Assembly: GCF_009601015.1 (NCBI RefSeq)
Contig: NZ_WITJ01000009.1
Span: 1 to 64,000 of the forward strand
Source: Lactococcus hircilactis
GTDB taxonomy: Bacteria > Bacillota > Bacilli > Lactobacillales > Streptococcaceae
Length of the DNA stretch: 64,000 nt
Direction: 5' to 3'
The notes beneath the pieces were generated by a model that worked only from the letters and a program-made list of their open reading frames with translations, was not told the DNA's origin and searched no databases. A program made the translations under genes and the position numbers. Shown here piece after piece: positions 39,316-48,309 of this stretch; position 1 is the first letter of the stretch, and each line of letters begins with the position of its first letter.

Positions 39316-39891
39316 CTAACCAATTTGTGTTCCACAATATTCACACTCTGCAATTTTTCCGACGATGCCTTTATTATTGGCACCGCAAGCGGGACATTTT
39401 ACGATTCTTTCTTGTTGAATGATATCTTCATGAGACTTAACTTCAGGAGCGAGGGGAACATTATAATTTTGAGGAAGATAGCCAGCAGCAATCATTTCAT
39501 GGATATCTCTATCCACGGTTGAAGGGGAGATTCCTAGTTGATTTGCAATTTGATTTGAGTCTGTTATTTGTTGATTAACAATCAAATTGAGATAAGATTT
39601 ATATTTTGCCGCCTTTCTTTTGGTAGAGTTTGCTTTTTGTAAAACAAAATAAGCGCCTGCACCGTAGAGAATTAAACTAAACAAAGCTGTTCCAAAATGT
39701 GTGAGATTTCCAAAAAATCCTAGCACTGCAAATAGAGCAAGAATGATGCCTGAAATGGTCAAAATATTTGAATTTTCTGACATTAGAGCAGATCTATCGT
39801 TCCCCAGCCGTTTGAATAAAAGATAAATTCCAATGGGCCAGAAAACAATGATCAAAAATATAATCCAACCCCAACTTTTTTTAGTTTTCAT
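39316..39891 (-). CDS. Membrane protein with C-terminal zinc ribbon (YdjH-like position)
   Basis: The 191-residue protein has three hydrophobic segments (WGWIIFLIIVFWPIGIYLLF, ILTISGIILALFAVLGFFG, TALFSLILYGAGAYFVL), a helix-turn-helix-like stretch (NQIANQLGISPSTVDRDIHE) and a zinc ribbon VKCPACGANNKG...ECEYCGTQ. It is the last of three leftward genes with an SPFH protein in the middle, resembling the Bacillus ydjG-ydjH-ydjI group linked to membrane stress. It follows the SPFH gene by three bases. Confidence 0.6.
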   Translation of the reverse strand: MKTKKSWGWIIFLIIVFWPIGIYLLFKRLGNDRSALMSENSNILTISGIILALFAVLGFFGNLTHFGTALFSLILYGAGAYFVLQKANSTKRKAAKYKSYLNLIVNQQITDSNQIANQLGISPSTVDRDIHEMIAAGYLPQNYNVPLAPEVKSHEDIIQQERIVKCPACGANNKGIVGKIAECEYCGTQIG

Positions 39892-39894
39892 TTT

Positions 39895-41049
39895 TTATAG
39901 TCCCATAATTTCTTTCTTCTTAATGTCAAATTCTGATTGAGATAAAATTCCCAAATCTACTAAATCTTTTAATTTTTTCAGAGTTTCAATTTGTTGATCG
40001 ATTGACAAGGGAGGTGTTGATGAAGTTTGGGCTTGTCCGCCCATGTTTTGAGCCATGTTCATGCCGAAAACCATGCCAGCACCATCTCCAAGACCATTAT
40101 CTTGAATTCCTTGTGCAATTTTTTGTTGTGCAGCAATATTTGCCGTGTGCTGTGAGATGTCATCAAAGGCTTTGACATTCATTTTATTGGCAGAAAATTG
40201 TTTAACAAGTGCGCGAGAATCTTCAGAGAACTCAATGTTTTCAATTCCAACCTTTGTTACTTCAAAGCCAAATCTATCTGACCAAGTTCCAGCATTATCA
40301 GAATCAGTAGCAATTTTTGAAGAAATTTCGTTTGTGTGCGCAGGGAGTTGTGAGATTCGATAAGTGGCTGATAATGAGTTGACAGCAACTGTGAAAGATT
40401 GAATGAATTCAGAGGATATTTGAGCTTTGGTATTTTTATCATCGAAAGAAACAAAATTAACATTTGCGGGGACAAATTTTTTGATGAAAGTAATAGGATT
40501 GGTAATTTTCATTGAAAATGCGCCGAAAGCTGTGATTTCGAGGTCAACACCGTAAAATAAATCATTATATACTAGAGGACCGTGGGTTCCAAATTTGATT
40601 CCTCGAATCTCACGGAGATTAACAAAAGCAATCCTTTTTTGTTCGGAACTTTGTCCACCAAAACCTACACGATCAGCAGATTGTTTTAATACAGAGGTTC
40701 CACGATCAATCATTTGGTTAAAAAGGGAGCTTCCGTTAAATTCTTTATCGTTAAAAATGCTGGTTTGCCCATCTTGATAATCAAAGCTACCAGGTTCAGT
40801 AATGATATTTTCGATTCCGGATTCACTAAAAATAAAAGCGGCGGTATTTTCGGGGACAAATATTTTTGAGCCATTTGAAATAATACCATCGGAACCGTAT
40901 AAATTTGTACCTCGTCCATTATTTGTTTTTTGAAGAACACCTGGAACAACAAGGGTACGCTCGTCAAAAGTTCCAGCTGTAATTATGTCTTTCCATTGAT
41001 CAGCTAATGTGCCACCAATGGCATCTGAGATTCCTTTTAAAATTCCCAT
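39895..41049 (-). CDS. SPFH domain protein, YdjI-like (virion-core-like family)
   Basis: The 384-residue protein has VPENTAAFIFSESGIENIIT, then an SPFH/band-7-like core (VDLEITAFGAFSMKITNPIT, RFGFEVTKVGIENIEFSEDS). A Gly/Met/Gln-rich stretch (MVFGMNMAQNMGG) follows, and the end is a SHOCT-like tail, LDQQIETLKKLKDLVDLGIL-type with LSQSEFDIKKKEIM. This matches B. subtilis YdjI-type proteins, which assemble at the membrane. Both neighbours carry zinc ribbons and membrane anchors. Confidence 0.75.
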   Translation of the reverse strand: MGILKGISDAIGGTLADQWKDIITAGTFDERTLVVPGVLQKTNNGRGTNLYGSDGIISNGSKIFVPENTAAFIFSESGIENIITEPGSFDYQDGQTSIFNDKEFNGSSLFNQMIDRGTSVLKQSADRVGFGGQSSEQKRIAFVNLREIRGIKFGTHGPLVYNDLFYGVDLEITAFGAFSMKITNPITFIKKFVPANVNFVSFDDKNTKAQISSEFIQSFTVAVNSLSATYRISQLPAHTNEISSKIATDSDNAGTWSDRFGFEVTKVGIENIEFSEDSRALVKQFSANKMNVKAFDDISQHTANIAAQQKIAQGIQDNGLGDGAGMVFGMNMAQNMGGQAQTSSTPPLSIDQQIETLKKLKDLVDLGILSQSEFDIKKKEIMGL

Positions 41050-41060
41050 ATTTTTTTCTC

Positions 41061-41573
41061 CTATTTTTTAGCGCCACACTGTGAGCATTTTATCAATTCT
41101 GCAGGATTTAATGAGTTACAATATTCACAGTTCCAATCTTGTGGTTTTTCTGTTTGAAATGCAACAGCTTCATTATTTGGTTTGGGAGCAAAACGGTCCA
41201 AGACAGAGTTGGCAGCAGCTCCCATTCGGGTAAACATTGTGTCATTGGCGTGTGGGTCAAGAACAATTTCGCCAGAGGCATGATTAATCATGGCATTTTT
41301 GAAGGCACCAATGTTCATTAACTTATTTATTTTATTATTCCCTAGGGAAGATGTTTTAATGATTTCTTTTAAAAGTGTTTCGACTTCAAATAAACTTAAT
41401 CCTGTGACTTTTGAAATTTCATTTAAAGAATAAATTTTTGAAATAATAACGCAAGAAATGACGTTTTCTTTTTTCTTTCTCTTAATTTCTTCTTTTTTCC
41501 CGAATTTAAATATAAGAGTATAACTAATAATCAAGAAAATAAATATCCCTGCAAAGCTTAAAAATTCTGCCAT
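41061..41573 (-). CDS. Membrane-anchored zinc-ribbon protein (YdjG-like)
   Basis: The ATG at 41573, with GGGAGG upstream, gives 170 residues. One N-terminal membrane segment (FLSFAGIFIFLIISYTLIF), a winged-helix-like middle (SLNEISKVTGLSLFEVETLL) and a C-terminal zinc ribbon (WNCEYCNSLNPAELIKCSQC). It is first in the leftward SPFH operon. The combination of wHTH and zinc ribbon resembles YdjG, which recruits partners to the membrane in Bacillus. Confidence 0.6.
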   Translation of the reverse strand: MAEFLSFAGIFIFLIISYTLIFKFGKKEEIKRKKKENVISCVIISKIYSLNEISKVTGLSLFEVETLLKEIIKTSSLGNNKINKLMNIGAFKNAMINHASGEIVLDPHANDTMFTRMGAAANSVLDRFAPKPNNEAVAFQTEKPQDWNCEYCNSLNPAELIKCSQCGAKK

Positions 41574-41785
41574 AGTAAAAAATCCTCCCAAAAACGATTA
41601 TACGTTTTCATTATAATATAAATCAAAATGATTATCAACCTAATGATGATAAGAGTAATTTCCTTGATTTTATTATTTTAAATACGCCTCCATTTTACCT
41701 TAAACTAATCTAAAAATCAATATAAATGAGTAAGTTCAATTGAAACATATCTTTGCTTTGATAGTTTATTTTTAGAGGTAATGTG

Positions 41786-42091
41786 ATGGGCATGGAATAT
41801 TTTGGCGACAAGTTGCGCACCTTACGTTTGGAGAAAAAAATGACGCAACAAGACTTGGCGGCTCGGATGGGTTTGGTGAGTGCGTCCATTTCGTCATACG
41901 AAAAAAGTCGCAAATATCCATCTGTTGAAATTTTGATTCAGCTTTGCCAAATTTTTGATGTGTCAGCGGATTATCTCTTAGGGCTTTCTGATGATAAAGA
42001 AATCAATCTGTCAGCACTGACAGATGAACAAATGCGGATTATTTTACAGCTGATTGCTGAGTTTGAAAATTTTAATGCGTTAAAAGAATAA
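41786..42091 (+). CDS. XRE family transcriptional regulator
   Basis: The 101-residue protein has a complete XRE HTH (LRLEKKMTQQDLAARMGLVS followed by ASISSYEKSRKYPS, about residues 11-45) and DYLLGLSDD. A short tail, INLSALTDEQMRIILQLIAE, follows. The same tail is encoded alone by the micro-ORF at 42168. The palindrome variant (42010-42021) encodes SALT here. AGAGGT lies upstream of several possible starts (41783, 41786, 41792). Confidence 0.8.
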   Translation: MGMEYFGDKLRTLRLEKKMTQQDLAARMGLVSASISSYEKSRKYPSVEILIQLCQIFDVSADYLLGLSDDKEINLSALTDEQMRIILQLIAEFENFNALKE

Positions 42092-42120
42092 GTGCTTGAT
42101 AAAGGTCAAGCTTTTTTTAT
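42091..42120 (+). terminator. Terminator of the XRE gene
   Basis: AAGTGCTTGA...TCAAGCTTTTTTT starting at the stop codon. Confidence 0.75.
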
Positions 42121-42167
42121 TTCAACCACAAGAAAAACATGTCCTATGATAGGAAAGGAGATTTTCT

Positions 42168-42278
42168 ATGATCGGACATGAAAAAATAGATCTGTCAGCA
42201 CTGACAGAAACGCAAATTCAACTCATTTTAGACTTGATTGAACAATTTAAAAAAATGAACAAGAAAAAAGACCGCTAG
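42168..42278 (+). CDS. 36-residue micro-protein matching the XRE regulator tail
   Basis: ATG at 42168 after AGGAAAGGAG (an excellent binding site) encodes MIGHEKIDLSALTETQIQLI and ends ...IEQFKKMNKKKDR. It parallels EINLSALTDEQMRIILQLIA of the upstream XRE protein, so it is a free-standing copy of that helix. It could act as a dominant-negative dimerisation partner; that is inference. The palindrome variant at 42194-42205 encodes SALT in the same place as in the regulator. Confidence 0.6.
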   Translation: MIGHEKIDLSALTETQIQLILDLIEQFKKMNKKKDR

Positions 42279-42293
42279 GTCTTTTTTTTACAT
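42262..42293. terminator. Bidirectional terminator overlapping the micro-ORF end and argS end
   Basis: AAAAAAGACC-GCTA-GGTCTTTTTTT. It overlaps the last codons of the micro-ORF and the region just past the argS stop. Confidence 0.75.
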
Positions 42294-43976
42294 TTCTTCA
42301 GGTGCTTCAACGCCTAAGAGACGCAGTGCTTCTTTTAGAATGATGGCTGTTGCATTTGCAAGGGCTAAGCGGTTGTTTAGACCATCGTTTTCTTCTAAAA
42401 TACGCACATGAGCGTAATATTTGTTGAATGCTTGTGCGAGTGAAATCGCATATTTTGCAATTAAACTTGGTTCATATTTGTCAGCGGCACGTTTGACGGT
42501 TTCGCTGAAGTTTTGCAGTATTTTTACGATTTCCCAAGCTTCTAATGGAAGTGATGTAAATGTTACAAAGTTTGGGGTAAACGCTGCTTTTCTCAAGATT
42601 GAGCGGATTCTAGCGTAAGCATACTGGACATAAGGACCAGTTTCGCCTTCAAATGAGACCATCTCTTCGAGATTGAAATCATAGCCGTTGGTGCGATCAG
42701 TTTTGAGATCGTAAAATTTCACTGCTCCGACACCCACTTGATGGGCGACTGTTTCTTTATTTTTAAGGGAAGGATTTTTGCTGTCGATTTGACTTAATGC
42801 ACGTTCAACAGCTTCGTCTAAAGTAGGTTCAAGACGAATAATGTTGCCTTTACGTGTGGAGAGTTTTTTTCCGTCGCGGGTGACTAATCCAAAAGAAACG
42901 TGCTCCATATCATCGGCCCAGTCATAGCCCATTTCTTTGAGCACAGCTTTGAGTTGCTTGAAGTGTCCTGCCTGCTCTCCGCCAACGACATACAAGGCTT
43001 TTGCGAAATCATACGTGCGTTTGCGATAGAGTGCAGCGGCAAGATCGCGCGTGATGTAAAGCGTTGCACCATCTGATTTTTTGATGAGTGCAGGATTGAG
43101 GTTGTATTTTTCAAGATTGACAATAGTGGCCCCTTGTGAAGGCTGCAAAAGTCCACCTGCATCTAGTAAATCAACGATTTCTGCCATTTTATCATTGTAA
43201 AAAGCTTCACCATTGAGACTGTCAAATGAGACATCAAGTTTATCATAAATGCGTTGGAATTCAAGAAGAGACTCATCACGGAACCATTTCCAAAGGGAAA
43301 GGGCTTCTTGATCGCCGTTTTCGAGTTTGAGAAACCACTGGCGCGCGTCAGCATCAAGCTGGGGATTTTGCTCTGCTTGTGCGTTGATCCGCACATAAAG
43401 TTTTAGAAGTTCATCAATCGGATGAGCTTTTACGGCTTCTTCATCGCCCCAGAGTTTGTAAGCTGTGATGAGCATTCCAAATTGCTTGCCCCAATCTCCG
43501 AGATGGTTGATCCGAACAGGTTGGTAGCCCAATTTTTGATAAATATTTGCAAGACTGTCAGCAATGACAGTGGAGCGTAAATGTCCGATTGAAAAGGGTT
43601 TTGCGATGTTTGGAGAACTCATATCCAAAACGACATGACGGGATTTACCGATGTTTTGATCTCCATAATTATGCTGCTTTTCTGTGATTTCATTGATCAC
43701 TTGTGTTGCTACTGCATTTTTATCAAGAAAAAAGTTGACATAAGGGCCAGTCGCAACGACCTTTTCAAAACCATCCGGCAGGATTTTTTCACAAAGATCC
43801 AAAGCAATCAGTTGTGGTGATTTGTGCATGACTTTTGCGAGTTGAAAAGCAGGAAAAGCGAGATCTCCCAGTTCAGACGTTTTTGGTTTTTCGATTAATT
43901 TTTCAATTTGCTCAAGCTCAAGTGCTCCATCAAGCGCATTGAAGAGAGCTTGAGCGACTAAATTTTTTTCATTCAT
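42288..43976 (-). CDS. argS: Arginyl-tRNA synthetase
   Basis: The 562-residue enzyme has [20 protein letters not shown] (about 119-138; SIGH in the HIGH position), [10 protein letters not shown] as the KMSKS equivalent, and the C-terminal anticodon-binding DALR domain. Length is normal. A minus-strand TAAAAT (43984-43989) ends seven bases before the ATG with no ribosome binding site, so it appears leaderless. It is divergent from argR, which shares this feature, with a palindrome between them. A degenerate palindrome copy (GTCAGCAATGAC) lies near 43557. Confidence 0.95.
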   Translation of the reverse strand: MNEKNLVAQALFNALDGALELEQIEKLIEKPKTSELGDLAFPAFQLAKVMHKSPQLIALDLCEKILPDGFEKVVATGPYVNFFLDKNAVATQVINEITEKQHNYGDQNIGKSRHVVLDMSSPNIAKPFSIGHLRSTVIADSLANIYQKLGYQPVRINHLGDWGKQFGMLITAYKLWGDEEAVKAHPIDELLKLYVRINAQAEQNPQLDADARQWFLKLENGDQEALSLWKWFRDESLLEFQRIYDKLDVSFDSLNGEAFYNDKMAEIVDLLDAGGLLQPSQGATIVNLEKYNLNPALIKKSDGATLYITRDLAAALYRKRTYDFAKALYVVGGEQAGHFKQLKAVLKEMGYDWADDMEHVSFGLVTRDGKKLSTRKGNIIRLEPTLDEAVERALSQIDSKNPSLKNKETVAHQVGVGAVKFYDLKTDRTNGYDFNLEEMVSFEGETGPYVQYAYARIRSILRKAAFTPNFVTFTSLPLEAWEIVKILQNFSETVKRAADKYEPSLIAKYAISLAQAFNKYYAHVRILEENDGLNNRLALANATAIILKEALRLLGVEAPEEM

Positions 43977-44045
43977 GTTTTATATTTTATCATATTTTAA
44001 GATAAAAAAAGCGATAAAATATTCTTTTTGTAGATAAATTTTGTT

Positions 44046-44061
44046 TTGTCAGTACTGACAG
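44046..44061. repeat. Palindrome copy TTGTCAGTACTGACAG
   Basis: Core GTCAGTACTGAC at 44048-44059 with one outer mismatch, in the divergent argS-argR intergenic region. Not a gene end, so a terminator role is less likely here. Confidence 0.85.
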
Positions 44062-44136
44062 AAAATTCCCGATGCAATGAAAAAAACGCGCTGTGATTTT
44101 TAATTTTTATGTTGAAAATATGTTATAATTATACAC

Positions 44137-44583
44137 ATGAAGAGAATAGAACGTTTACAACTTATTACATCGATGATTACAAATCATCGCATTGCGACGC
44201 AAGAAGAATTGCAAACGCGTCTTCAAAAAGAAGGCGTTGAAATTACACAAGCAACATTATCACGAGATATTCGTGAATTACATATTGTCAAAAAACGTGA
44301 AAATGGAAAGAGTTTTTACTCCTTTTTTAGAAGAGAAAATGGAAGAAATCAGTCAAATTTGCAGCAGCATTTTACACGTTTTGCTGTGAAAGCAGCTGCA
44401 GCGAGCGTAATGGTTGTGGTCCATACACATTTGGGAGAGGCGGATCTTCTTGCCAATGCGATTGACAGTGAAAATCGCACGTCAATTTTAGGGACAATCG
44501 CTGGAGCGGACACTTTATTAATCACGTGTTCATCAGAAACCGCGGCAAAAACGCTTTTATTGGAGATTAAAGATGCCTTATGA
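44137..44583 (+). CDS. argR: Arginine repressor ArgR
   Basis: The 148-residue protein has the ArgR winged helix (RLQLITSMITNHRIATQEEL then TQATLSRDIRELHIVK, about residues 5-50) and the C-terminal hexamerisation/arginine-binding domain with ILGTIAGADTLLITC. TATAAT (44124-44129) ends seven bases before the ATG and there is no binding site, so it looks leaderless. It overlaps ylbF by 11 bases. Lactococci have two ArgR-type regulators; which one this is cannot be told. Confidence 0.93.
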   Translation: MKRIERLQLITSMITNHRIATQEELQTRLQKEGVEITQATLSRDIRELHIVKKRENGKSFYSFFRRENGRNQSNLQQHFTRFAVKAAAASVMVVVHTHLGEADLLANAIDSENRTSILGTIAGADTLLITCSSETAAKTLLLEIKDAL

Positions 44584-44923
44584 TGAGAGCGTTGAGCAGT
44601 TGATCCGTGCGATTTCTGAGTTAGATTATGTGAAGAAATTTAAAAAAACGGATGCAAAATTGCACGAAAATACACGACTTTTTGAGCAACAAGAAACGAT
44701 GAAAGCACAGCAAAAAGAAGCAATTCTCTACCAAAAGATTGGCAAAATCAACGCGTATAAAGTCACGTCACAAGCCGCGCAAAAAATTGAAAAAAGTTTG
44801 AAATCGGACATTCTCGTGGCACAATATTTTACAGCACTGCAAGACGTTAATGATTTAATTCAGCACGTGACCAGTGAAATCGAACAAAAAGTGAATGTTT
44901 TATTAGAAAATGATGAAAAATAA
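44573..44923 (+). CDS. YlbF/YmcA family protein
   Basis: The 116-residue helical protein (MPYDESVEQLIRAISELDYV..., with ALQDVNDLIQHVTSEIEQKV at the end) belongs to the DUF964 YlbF/YmcA family. In Bacillus these form a complex that aids RNase Y processing and competence/sporulation signalling. The start overlaps argR by 11 bases, and mutS follows after about 100 bases containing two palindromes. Confidence 0.82.
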   Translation: MPYDESVEQLIRAISELDYVKKFKKTDAKLHENTRLFEQQETMKAQQKEAILYQKIGKINAYKVTSQAAQKIEKSLKSDILVAQYFTALQDVNDLIQHVTSEIEQKVNVLLENDEK

Positions 44924-44926
44924 ATG

Positions 44927-44985
44927 CTGTCAGCACTGACAACATGAGATTTTAAGAAAAAAATAAATTCTGTCAGTACTGACAG
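44927..44985. repeat. Two palindrome copies between ylbF and mutS
   Basis: Variant GTCAGCACTGAC at 44929-44940 and a perfect CTGTCAGTACTGACAG at 44970-44985, about 30 bases apart. The first is the only intergenic copy of the variant in this window. Confidence 0.85.
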
Positions 44986-45022
44986 CTTTAAAAATTAGAA
45001 AAAATAAAGAAAAGAGAAAGAA

Positions 45023-47545
45023 ATGCCTGAGAAAATTTCACCTGGAATGCAACAGTATTTGGACATCAAAAAAGATTATCCAGATGCTTTCTTGCTCTTT
45101 CGAATGGGGGATTTTTACGAACTTTTCTATGACGATGCCGTGAATGCAGCGCAGATTTTAGAATTAACATTGACCTCGCGCAATAAAAATTCTGAGCATC
45201 CTGTGCCGATGGCTGGCGTCCCACACCATGCCGTTCAAGACTATATTGATCAACTCATTTCACAAGGGTATAAAGTGGCGGTGGCCGATCAAATTGAGGA
45301 CCCCAAAAAAGCTGTCGGAATCGTCAAAAGAGCGGTCACACAAGTGATTACACCAGGAACAGCAGTTGATTTTTCGGATCGTTCGGAAAATAATTTTTTG
45401 GTTGCAATTGATCAGACAAAAAATCAGTTTGCGCTCGCCTATATGGATTTATCGACAGGTGAATTTAAAGTGACTGAACTTACTGATTTTTCTGGAGTTG
45501 TAGGAGAAATTGCGTCGTTAAAAGCGCGTGAAGTTGTCGTTGGTTATACACTAACCAGCACACAAGCGCGCGTTTTATCTCAACAGCTCAATTTGCTCAT
45601 TTCCGAACAATTAGATTGTGAAATCCCGACACTCATCCATTTGTCAGCACTGACAGCGCTGGAAAATCAAGTGGCAAGCAAGTTATTAACCTATGTCAAA
45701 CGCACGCAAATGCGTGATTTGAGTCATGTTCAAGAAGTCGAACATTATGCCATCAAGGATTTTCTTCAGATGGATTTTGCGACCAAATCTTCACTCGAAC
45801 TAACGGCAAATAAGCGAGAAGGCAAGAAACACGGGACATTGTACTGGCTTTTGGATGCTACAAAAACGGCGATGGGTACGCGTATGCTTCGGGCTTGGAT
45901 TGAACGTCCGCTCATTCATGCAGAAGCAATCAACACGCGAGCAGAAATTACTCAGATCTTTATCGATCATTTCTTTGAACGTTCGGATTTAATTGAATCT
46001 CTCAAAGGTGTTTATGATTTGGAGCGCTTAGCCTCACGCGTGTCGTTTGGGAAAGCAGTTCCCGTGGATTTTTTACAACTCTCACATTCACTTTCTCATG
46101 TTCCATCCATTAGAAAAATATTAGAAAATATGGACCAACCGATTTTGTCAGCACTGACAGAACGCTTAGATGCCATTCCTGAGCTAACTGCTCTAATAGA
46201 TTCAGCGATTCAAGAGAGCGCAGCGCGTACAATCACTGAAGGAGGGATTATAAAGACCGGTTACAATGCGCAGTTAGACACGTATCGTGAAGCGCTCGAA
46301 AATGGCAGTTCTTGGATTGCAAAATTAGAAGCAGATGAGAAAGAAAAAACAGGAATTTCCACGTTACGGATTGATTATAATCGAAAAGATGGCTATTATT
46401 TCCATATCACACAAAGTCAGTTAAGTAGTGTGCCGGAGCATTTTTTCAGAAAAGCAACACTAAAAAATTCCGAACGTTACGGATCCAAGGAATTGTCTGA
46501 AATCGAAGAAATCATGTTAGAGGCAAAAGAAAAATCGAGTGCGTTAGAATACGATCTTTTTCTAGCAGTGAGAAGTCAAACAGAACAGTACATTTCACGA
46601 TTACAAGCAGTCGCAAAAGTCATCGCTGAACTGGATTGTCTTCAAAGTTTTTCAGAAATTGCCGAAAAAAAAGGATACATTCGTCCAAAATTAACACCGA
46701 ACGGGCAAGAAGTAAACATCAAAAACGGACGTCATGCCGTCGTGGAAGCTGTGATGGGAGCACAAGAATACGTTCCAAATGACATTATCTTTGATGAAAA
46801 GACGAACATTCAGCTCATTACAGGTCCAAATATGTCAGGAAAATCGACCTATATGCGCCAGTTTGCACTCACGGTCATCATGGCTCAAATTGGTGCGTTT
46901 GTCCCAGCAGAAATCGCGGAACTTCCTATTTTTGATGCCATTTTCACGCGGATCGGTGCAAGCGACAATCTCATTGCTGGAGAATCCACTTTCATGGTCG
47001 AAATGTCTGAAGCGAATCGTGCCATTACTCAGGCCACAAAGCATTCACTTATTATTTTTGACGAATTGGGGCGTGGCACAGCGACTTATGATGGAATGGC
47101 GCTTGCACAAGCAATCATTGAGTTTGTCCACGATCATATCCAAGCCAAAACACTTTTTGCGACCCATTATCATGAGCTGACCACACTCGATCAGGAGCTG
47201 TCAGCACTGACAAATGTTCATGTTGCAACACTTGAAGAAAAAGGAAATGTCACATTTCTTCACAAAATCACAGCAGGGCCAGCAGACAAATCTTATGGCA
47301 TTCATGTTGCAAAAATTGCAGGATTACCAGAAAAATTACTTGAGCGAGCAGACATTATTCTTCAAAAATTAGAAAACAGGCCAGTTTCTGCTAAAAAATT
47401 AGATAATCATGATGAACAATTAAGTTTATTTGATTTTGATGAAAATTCCACAGCGATTGTTGAAAAACTGAAATCCGTCAACATGGACAATATGACCGCG
47501 CGCGAAGCACTCAATTTTTTGTGGGATTTAAAAGAGCTTCTCTAA
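45023..47545 (+). CDS. mutS: DNA mismatch repair protein MutS
   Basis: The 840-residue protein has the mismatch-reading motif [12 protein letters not shown] (about 30-41) and Walker [10 protein letters not shown] (about 600-608). [15 protein letters not shown] carries the Walker B/signature, and the C-terminal LSLFDFD resembles a beta-clamp-binding motif. Three palindrome variants lie in frame at 45643, 46147 and 47200, all read LSALT. Binding site AAAGAGAAAGAA. Grouped with mutL and ruvAB downstream. Confidence 0.97.
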   Translation: MPEKISPGMQQYLDIKKDYPDAFLLFRMGDFYELFYDDAVNAAQILELTLTSRNKNSEHPVPMAGVPHHAVQDYIDQLISQGYKVAVADQIEDPKKAVGIVKRAVTQVITPGTAVDFSDRSENNFLVAIDQTKNQFALAYMDLSTGEFKVTELTDFSGVVGEIASLKAREVVVGYTLTSTQARVLSQQLNLLISEQLDCEIPTLIHLSALTALENQVASKLLTYVKRTQMRDLSHVQEVEHYAIKDFLQMDFATKSSLELTANKREGKKHGTLYWLLDATKTAMGTRMLRAWIERPLIHAEAINTRAEITQIFIDHFFERSDLIESLKGVYDLERLASRVSFGKAVPVDFLQLSHSLSHVPSIRKILENMDQPILSALTERLDAIPELTALIDSAIQESAARTITEGGIIKTGYNAQLDTYREALENGSSWIAKLEADEKEKTGISTLRIDYNRKDGYYFHITQSQLSSVPEHFFRKATLKNSERYGSKELSEIEEIMLEAKEKSSALEYDLFLAVRSQTEQYISRLQAVAKVIAELDCLQSFSEIAEKKGYIRPKLTPNGQEVNIKNGRHAVVEAVMGAQEYVPNDIIFDEKTNIQLITGPNMSGKSTYMRQFALTVIMAQIGAFVPAEIAELPIFDAIFTRIGASDNLIAGESTFMVEMSEANRAITQATKHSLIIFDELGRGTATYDGMALAQAIIEFVHDHIQAKTLFATHYHELTTLDQELSALTNVHVATLEEKGNVTFLHKITAGPADKSYGIHVAKIAGLPEKLLERADIILQKLENRPVSAKKLDNHDEQLSLFDFDENSTAIVEKLKSVNMDNMTAREALNFLWDLKELL

Positions 47546-47620
47546 AAACACGGTGCGCTCTTAAACGATTTGGATTTTGCATCAAAACTTGATATACTTG
47601 AAATAAAAAGAGGTAAATAT

Positions 47621-48208
47621 ATGGATGAAAATCAATCAGAACAAAACGAAACACTCACAGAAGACCAACGTTTTGAGGACTTACAGGAGTACCACGTGAC
47701 ACCGCCAGGCGATCCAGAATTTCCTGAATTAGAGTTTTTATTTGAAAAAGAAAGCAGCTCCCTTGTCTCTCCGCTTGATGTGAAATCCCCCCTCACACCA
47801 GAGCTAGAGTCAGAGAAGGCCTCAACTCCTACTGACACAGCATCGATCACTCCAAAATGGAATTGGGGCGCATTTGCCTTCCCTCTCTTTTTTGGAGTAG
47901 CACATCGTTCTTATCTCGGACTTTTGATTTTATTGGCCGCTATCCCTTGGGTTGGCCCCATTTTTGGCTTAGTGTGGTCCATTATTTTTGGATTTTACGG
48001 TGAAAAATGGACGCTAGAAAATCGAGATAATGGGTATCGTGATGAAGAAGAATTCCGAAAAATCATGTCTGGATGGAATCGAGCAGGCTTGGTCGGCTTT
48101 ATCATCGGACTTGTCCTTGTGGTCTTATTAGGACTGCTTGCTATCGTGTTTTTCATTGTTTTCATCAATCGAATTCCAGCAGGACAAGAGTACTTTTTCA
48201 ATCCTTGA
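47621..48208 (+). CDS. Membrane protein with acidic N-terminus (DUF2628-like)
   Basis: The ATG at 47621 after AAGAGGTAAATAT gives 195 residues. The first 85 residues are acidic and disordered (MDENQSEQNETLTEDQRF...). They are followed by WNWGAFAFPLFFGVAHRSYL, LLILLAAIPWVGPIFGLVWS and a final segment LVGFIIGLVLVVLLGLLAIV. The aromatic WNWGAF...PW pattern resembles DUF2628-type membrane proteins. Function unknown; it lies between mutS and mutL. Confidence 0.65.
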   Translation: MDENQSEQNETLTEDQRFEDLQEYHVTPPGDPEFPELEFLFEKESSSLVSPLDVKSPLTPELESEKASTPTDTASITPKWNWGAFAFPLFFGVAHRSYLGLLILLAAIPWVGPIFGLVWSIIFGFYGEKWTLENRDNGYRDEEEFRKIMSGWNRAGLVGFIIGLVLVVLLGLLAIVFFIVFINRIPAGQEYFFNP

Positions 48209-48230
48209 AAAGCAATAGAACAATTAAATT

Positions 48231-48254
48231 CAAAGCGGAGAACCGCTTTTTTTG
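48231..48254 (+). terminator. Terminator before mutL
   Basis: AAAGCGG-AGAA-CCGCTTTTTTT, overlapping the promoter region of mutL (TATAAT near 48259). Confidence 0.75.
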
Positions 48255-48309
48255 TGCTATAATAAAACAATAACATCAGAAGAAAATTTGAAGAAACGAG
48301 GAAACCGAA

